Shown here: positions 1 to 4,672 of the stretch, piece by piece
Position numbering within the stretch: the first letter of the stretch is position 1
How the letters are laid out: every line of letters starts with the position of its first letter
Source of the DNA: an uncultured Roseburia sp.
GTDB lineage: Bacteria > Bacillota_A > Clostridia > Lachnospirales > Lachnospiraceae
DNA: 7,511 nt
Assembly: GCA_900753715.1 (NCBI GenBank)
Contig: CAAEAE010000177.1
Coordinates: forward strand, 1 to 7,511
Direction: 5' to 3'
The notes under the pieces: model-generated
What the model was told of the DNA's origin: nothing
Databases searched by the model: none
The model's input: the letters and a program-made list of their open reading frames with translations, nothing else
Program-made: the position numbers and the translations under genes

Positions 1-93
1 ACAGGAGCCGGGTTTTGCTCTGCTGTACCCGTCCGGAGCATGATTTTCAGCTATTGCCGGGTACAGAAGGCCACTTTTGCCTTTCTGTACCCG
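1..93 (-). repeat. 62-base hairpin repeat, left array (inverted orientation)
   Basis: Two units are visible, the first cut by the window start. Each unit has a 9-base inverted repeat, CGGGTACAG and CTGTACCCG, separated by exactly 18 bases. Arms are at 58-66 and 85-93; the earlier unit keeps ACAG at 1-4 and its right arm at 23-31. The unit period is 62 bases. Read on the minus strand, the 18-base loop (with AAAAGTGG) and the 26-base linker (with GAAAAT) align with the array at 1626-1784, so this array is the same repeat in reverse orientation. No gene is seen in it. Confidence 0.85.
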
Positions 94-130
94 TGGCGAG
101 GCAGAGGGGGCAGTTGTTAAGATGCGTTGC

Positions 131-159
131 TTGCCGCAACGGGACGTTCCTTACATAAT
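131..159 (+). promoter_or_regulatory. Candidate sigma-A promoter of the XRE regulator gene
   Basis: TTGCCG (131-136) and CATAAT (154-159) are separated by 17 bases. The predicted transcript start is near 166, about 30 bases before the regulator's ATG at 195. The spacing is ideal, but both hexamers deviate from consensus. Confidence 0.45.
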
Positions 160-194
160 TGCAGTATCAATGAAAAGAAAGGACGTTGACCGAT

Positions 195-731
195 ATGTTG
201 AATGAAAACATCAAAGCAATCAGAAAATCAAAGGGGCTTTCACAGGAGGAACTTGCCGTTAAGCTGAATGTGGTGAGGCAAACGATTTCTAAATGGGAAA
301 CGGGGCTGTCCGTGCCGGATGCGGATATGCTGATCCGCATTTCAGAAGTGCTCGAAACGCCGGTAAGTACCCTGCTGGGGAAAACCATCACAGAGGAGAA
401 GGCTGACGATTTGAAAATCATTTCCGAAAAGCTGGAGGTGATCAATTTACAGCTTGCGCAAAGGAAAGAAGCGAGAAGAAGAATCCTTCAATGGCTGCTT
501 ATTCTGCTGTGTGTGATGATCGCTGTAACCTTTGCTGTTCTGGTCATATGGAAGAGCCCATACCTGGGGTGGGATTATACCGACCCTGAAACCGCGGTTT
601 TCGGGGCAACTTTCCATGTATTTGAGTATTTGTTTGTCAGAATGGCACCGGTGATTCTGATTGGCGGCATAACAGGAATTGTCCTGACACGAAGGAAAGA
701 ATACCTATGCGGTGGAGATCCGGGAAACTGA
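195..731 (+). CDS. XRE-family HTH transcriptional regulator with C-terminal membrane segments
   Basis: DNA-binding regulator of the XRE/Cro-C1 type. Residues about 4-63 form the helix-turn-helix domain, with the typical GLSQEELA helix at 14-21 and RQTISKWE at 28-35. A charged, probably coiled-coil linker covers about 65-95. Two hydrophobic segments follow at about 98-119 and 149-165, ending in a positive LTRRK stretch, so the protein is probably membrane-tethered and may sense a membrane signal; that role is inference. The ATG at 195 is preferred over the in-frame TTG at 186 because AAAGGA at 178-183 sits 11 bases before the ATG and only 2 before the TTG, and because homologues usually begin with a similar short MLNENIK-like start. 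It leads a run of small plus-strand genes and may regulate them or itself. The last eleven or so residues, after LTRRK, look unlike a family end and run into the next gene. Confidence 0.85.
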   Translation: MLNENIKAIRKSKGLSQEELAVKLNVVRQTISKWETGLSVPDADMLIRISEVLETPVSTLLGKTITEEKADDLKIISEKLEVINLQLAQRKEARRRILQWLLILLCVMIAVTFAVLVIWKSPYLGWDYTDPETAVFGATFHVFEYLFVRMAPVILIGGITGIVLTRRKEYLCGGDPGN

Positions 732-969
732 TGAGGGACTTGACTATGTAAGGAAACCTCACGGAATGTGGACGGTAGAGCGCTATGTTGATTTGCTGAT
801 GGGGGAGATCCCGCGGCTTACGGATGATCTGAACGGATACGGTCCAAAAGGAAAGGGCTATATCGCACATGTGGATATTCCCAAAGAGGTAATAACCGCT
901 TTTGAGGAGTTGAAGCGGGTATATGGGAGCCGGACAAGAGAGGCAAACCCGCTGTATGCGTCCAAGTAG
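712..969 (+). CDS. Hypothetical protein, 85 residues, uncertain start
   Basis: I do not recognise this family. The product is hydrophilic, with no signal peptide or membrane segment, and has an ordinary mixed composition (GMWTVERYVDLLMGEIPRL in the first third), so it reads like real protein. The start is weak: the GTG at 712 overlaps the end of the regulator gene by 20 bases, and the purine-rich AAGGA at 692-696 is too far away at 15 bases. An internal ATG at 766 with AGGA 11 bases upstream is an alternative and would give about 67 residues. The frame is open upstream to a TGA at 685, so it could instead be the 3' end of a longer gene that lost its start when it was joined to the regulator. 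It ends 29 bases before the next start. Confidence 0.5.
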   Translation: MEIRETDEGLDYVRKPHGMWTVERYVDLLMGEIPRLTDDLNGYGPKGKGYIAHVDIPKEVITAFEELKRVYGSRTREANPLYASK

Positions 970-998
970 TGCACCGGATTCAGAGGAGGAAAGAACAA

Positions 999-1205
999 AT
1001 GAGCAAGTATGATCCCTTATGGAAATATATACAGGAAAACGGTGGGGATACGCTGAAATTGACTTTTGATCAAATACAGGATATTCTGGGAATCCCCATA
1101 GACCATTCCTTTCTGAAGTACAAAAAGGAACTTGCGGAATACGGATATGAAGTGGGGAAAATATCCATGAAGGAAAAGACCGTTATGATTAATAAGGCGG
1201 AGTGA
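999..1205 (+). CDS. Small conserved protein, 68 residues (YDPLWKYI type)
   Basis: Small soluble protein opening with SKYDPLWKYIQENGG and followed by LTFDQIQDILGIPID. This pattern is common in short hypothetical proteins of Clostridia, and I tentatively relate it to the DUF7662-like group; no biochemical function is known to me. The middle resembles a short helix-turn-helix-like arrangement, and the end (GYEVGKISMKEKTVMI) predicts beta strands. A very strong ribosome site, GAGGAGGA at 983-990, lies 8 bases before the ATG at 999; this decides the start against the upstream in-frame GTG at 969, which overlaps the previous stop. The stop is 9 bases before the DUF1801 gene, so the two are probably co-transcribed. 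Confidence 0.75.
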   Translation: MSKYDPLWKYIQENGGDTLKLTFDQIQDILGIPIDHSFLKYKKELAEYGYEVGKISMKEKTVMINKAE

Positions 1206-1214
1206 GAGGTTTTA

Positions 1215-1559
1215 ATGAAAACAAATGAAATAAACCCACAGGTGAGAGAATATGTGGACAAATGTCCGGAAGCAATCGCGGAGCTGTTTCAGTCCTTAAG
1301 GCAAATGATTCTGGAAAGCACTCCGGCAGAAATTCAGGAAGTGTTATGGGCAAAGCTGCCGAGCTATTGTGTGGGCGAATCCTTTGTCAGACTGATCCCC
1401 TTCAAGGATCATCTCAATATCGAAGCATGGGCAGTCACCCTGCATAGAGAGGAATTGGCAGATTATAAGATCACGCCGAAAGGCATGCTGCAGATTTATT
1501 TGAAGCAGGACATACCAACCGAAACGCTGAAACGAATTTTTGCAGAAACACTGGGGTAG
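1215..1559 (+). CDS. DUF1801 / YdhG-like protein
   Basis: The 114-residue product matches the DUF1801 (YdhG/YyaQ-like) pattern: an N-terminal helical part with CPEAIAELFQSLRQMI, a central EVLWAKLPSYCVG turn, then beta strands with SFVRLIPFKDHLNIEAW and a C-terminal ITPKGMLQIYLKQDIP segment. The length is typical for a single-domain member. Bacillus relatives have been described as frataxin-like iron-binding proteins, but many members are uncharacterised, so an iron role here is only a suggestion. GAGAGG at 1204-1209 lies 5 bases before the ATG and overlaps the previous gene's stop, which suggests coupled translation. It is the last gene of the cluster; no clear terminator follows, only the repeat array. 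Confidence 0.8.
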   Translation: MKTNEINPQVREYVDKCPEAIAELFQSLRQMILESTPAEIQEVLWAKLPSYCVGESFVRLIPFKDHLNIEAWAVTLHREELADYKITPKGMLQIYLKQDIPTETLKRIFAETLG

Positions 1560-1914
1560 GAGCTGCCAAGTCGCTTTACCCATATGTCAAATTTCTGCGC
1601 CGTCTGGGGGCTGCTCGGTGCCGGCCGGGTACAGGAGAGGAAAAGTGGTCGTCTGTACCCGTAGGAAGCGGAAAATAAAGCGTCGGCCGGGTACAGGAGA
1701 GGAAAAGAGGTCATCTGTACCCGTGGGAAGCGGTAAAAAAGGCGCCGGCCGGGTACAGGAGAAGGAAAGTGGCAATCTGTACCCTTGGAAAGCAGGAAAA
1801 TGACAGAAGAAGGGCGCGGAGCGGAAACCGGCAGAAAAGTGAGGTAGCAAGAACGCCGGCGGCGGTACATGAGGCAGGGCGGATACAGGAGCACCCCCAA
1901 AAAAAAAGAGCAAC
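1560..1914. other. Gene-free stretch holding the right repeat array
   Basis: No credible gene is seen on either strand. The stretch holds a short unique part (1560-1625), the three-unit repeat array (1626-1784) and a GC-rich tail. The tail contains a lone degenerate repeat arm, CGGATACAGGAG at 1880-1891, one mismatch from the intact arm plus loop start, with no partner arm. Open frames on the minus strand are by-products of the repeat, because the 62-base period shifts frame in every unit. Confidence 0.7.
1626..1784 (+). repeat. 62-base hairpin repeat, right array (three units)
   Basis: Three tandem units start at 1626, 1688 and 1750, an exact 62-base period. Arms CGGGTACAG / CTGTACCCG lie at 1626-1634/1653-1661, 1688-1696/1715-1723 and 1750-1758/1777-1784; the last right arm has lost its final G. 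Each arm pair is separated by 18 bases, purine-rich and similar between units (GAGAGGAAAAGTGGTCGT in the first). Linkers of 26 bases are also alike, with GGAAGCGG near their start and CGGC before the next unit. Both loop and linker are conserved, unlike CRISPR spacers. Compare the reversed array at 1-93. Confidence 0.9.
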
Positions 1915-1944
1915 AAAAAAAGTATCCGACAGGATACTTTTTTT
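1915..1944 (-). terminator. Intrinsic terminator of tRNA-Gly(GCC), symmetrical
   Basis: A perfect 13-base-pair stem, 1915-1927 with 1932-1944, has a GACA loop on the plus strand. It combines a GTATCC/GGATAC core with seven A's on one side and seven T's on the other, so it can stop transcription from either direction. It lies two bases beyond the tRNA 3' end, so its main client is probably the tRNA. Confidence 0.85.
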
Positions 1945-1946
1945 AG

Positions 1947-2018
<72 letters not shown>

Positions 2019-2062
2019 ATGTCTATTTGTAGTACACTCAAGCACTCACTAACAACTCTGAC

Positions 2063-2091
2063 AGAATATCATACTTTATGATATATGTCAA
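2063..2091 (-). promoter_or_regulatory. Promoter of tRNA-Gly(GCC) with a palindrome in its spacer
   Basis: On the minus strand, a consensus TTGACA (2091-2086) and TATTCT (2068-2063) are 17 bases apart. Transcription would start near 2056, giving a leader of about 38 bases before the tRNA. The spacer is almost filled by a perfect 19-base palindrome at 2066-2084: ATATCATA, CTT, TATGATAT. Confidence 0.75.
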
Positions 2092-2258
2092 ATCTTTTTT
2101 TGCTTGCATTGCTTGTACAATTGAGAAAAAAATTTTTCATTGCCATCCTTATCTTCAGATGGAGTCAATCTCAGAACCGCCAATAGCTTAATCGTACTTA
2201 CAGTCTCCCCTTCTATATTTCGACTCTTCGGAATATCACGTTCGATAAAACGATTTTC
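2088..2258 (-). pseudogene. Probable 3' fragment of a decayed gene
   Basis: A 56-codon open frame on the minus strand runs from just after a TAA (2261-2259) to a TGA (2090-2088). It has no start codon in its first 25 codons. The translation has normal protein composition, for example ETVSTIKLLAVLRLTPSEDK and KFFSQLYKQCKQKK near the end, and suggests the C-terminus of an unidentified soluble protein. The neighbouring frame is open upstream from 2317, and one base gained in the A run near 2256 would join the two. The stop overlaps the -35 box of the tRNA-Gly promoter. Most likely a remnant left when the AT-rich insert arrived; a chance open frame is possible. Confidence 0.3.
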
Positions 2259-2261
2259 TTA

Positions 2262-2290
2262 TTGAATACAGCCACTCTCTTGTTTATACT
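2262..2290 (+). promoter_or_regulatory. Candidate promoter of the Abi_2 gene
   Basis: TTGAAT (2262-2267) and TATACT (2285-2290) are 17 bases apart. The predicted start near 2297 gives a leader of about 115 bases. A TTGACT at 2321-2326 is a weaker alternative because the TATG-rich boxes behind it are badly spaced. Confidence 0.45.
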
Positions 2291-2356
2291 GTACTTACAG
2301 ACACTTGCCAAGACCAATTATTGACTATATGCACAGGTTTGATCACTATGTAATCA

Positions 2357-2403
2357 TGGCTGATGAAGCCAGCCAAGAGGTTACACCGGTGCAACAGAAA
2401 GGA
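2357..2403 (+). promoter_or_regulatory. Leader of the Abi_2 gene: hairpin, palindrome and ribosome site
   Basis: Three elements follow each other. A small hairpin is formed by TGGCT (2357-2361) and AGCCA (2367-2371). A 16-base near-perfect palindrome, GTTACACCGGTGCAAC, lies at 2380-2395 with one mismatched pair. The ribosome site AAAGGA is at 2398-2403, 8 bases before the ATG. The palindrome could be an operator or an RNA stem that influences translation. A 32-codon frame starting at the ATG at 2356 runs through this leader and overlaps the first 43 bases of the abi gene; it has no good ribosome site. Confidence 0.4.
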
Positions 2404-2411
2404 CATGCAAC

Positions 2412-3416
2412 ATGGATGATAACAAACCTTTTCTTACCTATAATCAGCAGATGAAAAAATTGAGAAATCATAAGAATATTGACTGTAACGGTACAACATA
2501 TAAAAAGATTCTTGTGAGAGCCGGGTATTTTAACATTGTAAATGGCTATAAAACTCCCTTTGTAAGCGGAAAGGATCCAAATGGTAATCACATATACATA
2601 TCGGGGACATCTATTAGTCAATTACAAGCTGTGAAGCAGTTTGATGATCAACTAAGATTGTTCTTATTAAGATACATTACCCAAATTGAAGAAGAGACAA
2701 GAACTCTTACAGCCTACAAGTTTGATGAATGTAATGATAACGGGAAAATACCTTGGTATAATACAGATGCTTATAATCCAAATAAATCCATGCAACAAAA
2801 AATGTCTGTCATATCCAACGCTTACAATGAACTTAGCAAGAGTCAGCTTGATTATGTCCGCTTTTACATGGATAATCACAAACAGATTCCGACATGGATA
2901 ATGCTAAAAGTTGTGAATTTTTCCACATTTATAGATGTTATTCACTGTGGGAAAACGGATGTTTCTCACGCATTGTGCCATCTTTATGGTATAGAGGATG
3001 ATCAGGGGCGACCAAATGTCAAACTTTTGATAGGCAGTTTACACTGGATGCGAAAAGTACGGAATTCCTGTGCACACAATGAAAGAGTTTATTGTTTACA
3101 GAGACACACTGATCCCAATAGAGTACCGGGAAGAATTTTGGAGAAATATTTTCGATTACTTAGTCCAAGTTATTCGAGAAACCTAGATCAAAAGTTATTT
3201 GATCTATTTGTATATTTTAAATACTATCTTCCCAAAAATGAATTTAAACAATTAATATCAGAGTTAAAGTTTATGTTAAACAGCTTGAGCGCTAAAATAC
3301 ATCCGCATGCTTTCGAATATATTCGCGGTCAGATGGGAATTAGGGACATTTCTGACCTAGACAGACTTGTTTCTCTCCAGAAAGATGATATCGAATATAA
3401 TAAGTTTGATAAGTAG
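2412..3416 (+). CDS. Abi_2 (AbiD/AbiF-type) HEPN abortive-infection protein
   Basis: The 334-residue protein fits the Abi_2 family, described in abortive infection: the infected cell is stopped or killed so that phage cannot spread. The N-terminus (KPFLTYNQQMKKL, about 6-18) and LRLFLLRYITQIEEETRTL at 81-99 are family-like. The key motif is RNSCAHNER at 217-225, in which R217 and H222 form the R-x4-H signature of HEPN ribonucleases; S219-C220 and R225 also fit the family. It has no membrane segment or signal peptide, so it should act in the cytoplasm, probably on RNA; the RNA target cannot be read from the sequence. Length is normal and the frame is intact. The start is set by AAAGGA 8 bases upstream. 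The gene is clearly more AT-rich than its neighbours and sits alone between tRNA genes, which suggests horizontal transfer. A structured RNA follows at 3541-3620 and is its likely partner. Confidence 0.88.
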   Translation: MDDNKPFLTYNQQMKKLRNHKNIDCNGTTYKKILVRAGYFNIVNGYKTPFVSGKDPNGNHIYISGTSISQLQAVKQFDDQLRLFLLRYITQIEEETRTLTAYKFDECNDNGKIPWYNTDAYNPNKSMQQKMSVISNAYNELSKSQLDYVRFYMDNHKQIPTWIMLKVVNFSTFIDVIHCGKTDVSHALCHLYGIEDDQGRPNVKLLIGSLHWMRKVRNSCAHNERVYCLQRHTDPNRVPGRILEKYFRLLSPSYSRNLDQKLFDLFVYFKYYLPKNEFKQLISELKFMLNSLSAKIHPHAFEYIRGQMGIRDISDLDRLVSLQKDDIEYNKFDK

Positions 3417-3511
3417 TATTTACTAATCTTGTTTATGACTTTGCATAGTGAAATAATCAATAATATAGCAAAAATATTCATTAAAATACCAAAAAAAATA
3501 TATTTTAAGTG

Positions 3512-3540
3512 TTGTAATAATTTTTTATTTATAGTAGTAT
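3512..3540 (+). promoter_or_regulatory. Candidate promoter of the abi-linked RNA
   Basis: TTGTAA (3512-3517) and TAGTAT (3535-3540) are 17 bases apart, predicting a start near 3547. The overlapping TATAGT at 3530-3535 is a better -10 box and would start the RNA near 3542, right at the first structured base, but lacks a good -35 box. The surroundings are very AT-rich, so false matches are easy. Confidence 0.4.
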
Positions 3541-3620
3541 ACTTGTACAGAGCGAACCGTATTGATTACGGTTGAAAGGCACTCGTACAAGTCATTGTAT
3601 GGGTGTCTTTTACTTTATAT
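3541..3620 (+). ncRNA. Structured RNA next to the Abi_2 gene, candidate antitoxin or regulator
   Basis: Two hairpins stand directly next to each other. H1 pairs AACCGTA (3555-3561) with TACGGTT (3567-3573) around TTGAT. H2 pairs 3574-3590 with 3595-3611 as 17 continuous pairs, including four or so G-U pairs, around a GUCA loop; its 3' strand ends in CUUUU followed by ACUUUAU, so it could be the RNA's own terminator. The 5' end offers a second fold: ACTTGTAC (3541-3548) is perfectly complementary to GTACAAGT (3585-3592), and GAG (3550-3552) adds to CTC (3582-3584); this would enclose H1 and break H2. No open frame is supported. A conserved structured RNA, the abiF motif, has been reported beside Abi_2 genes; whether this is that motif was not tested here. 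The plus strand is favoured by the U-rich end and by the direction of the gene. Confidence 0.65.
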
Positions 3621-3638
3621 TCAAAAGACACAAAAAAA

Positions 3639-3665
3639 AATAACCCTTGAAAATCAAGGGTTATT
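3639..3665 (-). terminator. Intrinsic terminator of the Phe-Gly tRNA operon
   Basis: A perfect 12-base-pair stem (3639-3650 with 3654-3665) has a three-base loop and is followed on the minus strand by a run of T's (complement of the A run at 3632-3640). It lies 3 bases past the tRNA-Gly(TCC) 3' end. On the plus strand no T run follows it. Just beyond, GTGTCTTTT (3603-3611) can also pair with AAAAGACAC (3623-3631). Confidence 0.85.
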
Positions 3666-3668
3666 AAA

Positions 3669-3739
3669 AGCGGGTGATGGGAATCGAACCCACGTATCCA
3701 GCTTGGAAGGCTGGTGTTCTACCATTGAACTACACCCGC
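3669..3739 (-). tRNA. tRNA-Gly (anticodon TCC)
   Basis: A 71-base cloverleaf on the minus strand. The acceptor stem is GCGGGTG/CACCCGC, the anticodon stem is CCAGC/GCTGG around CTTCCAA with anticodon TCC, and the T loop is TTCGATT. The discriminator is T, and no CCA is encoded. It is the second gene of a Phe-Gly tRNA operon, 37 bases after tRNA-Phe. Its 3' end faces the AT-rich insert with the Abi_2 gene; tRNA 3' ends are common integration sites. Confidence 0.95.
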
Positions 3740-3776
3740 GTATATGTGAAGCAGTCGGCTTGCGCCTCCTGCGAAA

Positions 3777-3849
<73 letters not shown>

Positions 3850-3913
3850 GAAACACCTTGAAAGCAAGAGAACTGCAACACATTACAGACACCTCTGCGT
3901 CACAACAAACGTT

Positions 3914-3942
3914 ATTTTACAGAAATAATGTGTGATTGTCAA
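3914..3942 (-). promoter_or_regulatory. Promoter of the tRNA-Phe / tRNA-Gly operon
   Basis: On the minus strand, a perfect TTGACA (3942-3937) and TAAAAT (3919-3914) are 17 bases apart, predicting a start near 3907 and a leader of roughly 58 bases before tRNA-Phe. Confidence 0.75.
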
Positions 3943-3979
3943 GGGGCTACATGAAAAAAAATAAAAAAGTTTGGATAAG

Positions 3980-4024
3980 AAAAAAATTGAGGGGAAAGGG
4001 ATGCATGGGTGAGCCCCTTTCCCC
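3980..4024 (-). terminator. Terminator of the transporter / kinase-like operon
   Basis: On the minus strand, GGGGAAAGGG (4024-4015) pairs perfectly with CCCTTTCCCC (4000-3991) across a 14-base loop and is followed after TCAA by seven T's (3986-3980). It lies about 37 bases after the stop of the cytidylate-kinase-like gene. A second GC hairpin, CCCC/GGGG at 4033-4043, lies between the two. Confidence 0.8.
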
Positions 4025-4061
4025 GAAAATAGCCCCTTTGGGGACTGCTTATACAATGTAT

Positions 4062-4661
4062 CTATACATGTGCGCGTCTTGCATTGATGTACTCCTGCAA
4101 GAGCCTTACGTTCTCCTCGATGGAGAGCTTGCTGCTGTTGACGCTCAGATCGTAGTTTCTGGAATCGCCCCATTTGCCGTCGCAGTAGCTGTTATGGTAA
4201 TCCTTACGCTTTTTGTCCTTCTCTTTCATCAGCTTTTCGGCTTTGTCCTCCGGCAGATGATAGATGCGCATAACGCGCGCCAGCTTTTCCTCACGGTCGC
4301 CCAGCACAAAAATGGAGATCAGCCCCTTGGTGGAGCGGAGGACATGCTCTGCGCAGCGCCCTACGATAATAAAGGATTCTCCGGCGTCCGCTTTCTTTTT
4401 CAGATAGTCAAACTGCAGATGCGCCACATTGTAGGAGGGGGAATTGTTGAAGCCGCATACGGTACGGGACAAAAGCTTGTTGCGCACAGACTCGTCGAAG
4501 GCGGCAAGCTCATTGCCGTCGAGATCCCTTGCCTTTGCAATTTCGTCCAACAGGTTGTGGTCGTAAAAGGGAAGGTGATAAAGCTCCGCAAGCTTCTCGC
4601 CGATCTCGTGACCGCCGCTTCCAAATTCACGTCCGATAGAGATAATTAACTGATCGCTCAT
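4062..4661 (-). CDS. Cytidylate kinase-like family protein
   Basis: The 199-residue protein belongs to the cytidylate-kinase-like family (Cytidylate_kin2), P-loop nucleoside monophosphate kinase relatives. It starts with a hydrophobic strand and the phosphate-binding loop GREFGSGG at 10-17. A core FIIVGRCAEHVL stands at 97-108, followed by the strand ISIFVLGDREEKL at 115-127. A basic lid-like region with KEKDKKRKDYHNSYC (146-160) carries the arginine and lysine residues expected to contact phosphates, followed by NYDLSVNSSKL at 169-179. Proteins like this are frequent in Clostridia beside the standard Cmk, and their true substrate is not established; CMP phosphorylation should not be assumed. 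The ATG is fixed by AGGAGGAGA (complement of 4666-4674). That ribosome site overlaps the stop of the upstream transporter gene, so translation of the pair is probably coupled. A strong terminator follows. Confidence 0.88.
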   Translation of the reverse strand: MSDQLIISIGREFGSGGHEIGEKLAELYHLPFYDHNLLDEIAKARDLDGNELAAFDESVRNKLLSRTVCGFNNSPSYNVAHLQFDYLKKKADAGESFIIVGRCAEHVLRSTKGLISIFVLGDREEKLARVMRIYHLPEDKAEKLMKEKDKKRKDYHNSYCDGKWGDSRNYDLSVNSSKLSIEENVRLLQEYINARRAHV

Positions 4662-4672
4662 ACAATCTCCTC

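Noticed and set aside
1626..1784. CRISPR array
   Set aside because: The period is regular, but both the loops and linkers between arms are conserved rather than unique, the arms are short, and no cas gene is present.
3936..4649. A 237-codon plus-strand frame opposite the cytidylate-kinase-like gene
   Set aside because: It is antisense to a gene with a clear P-loop, strong ribosome site and terminator, and starts inside the tRNA promoter region.
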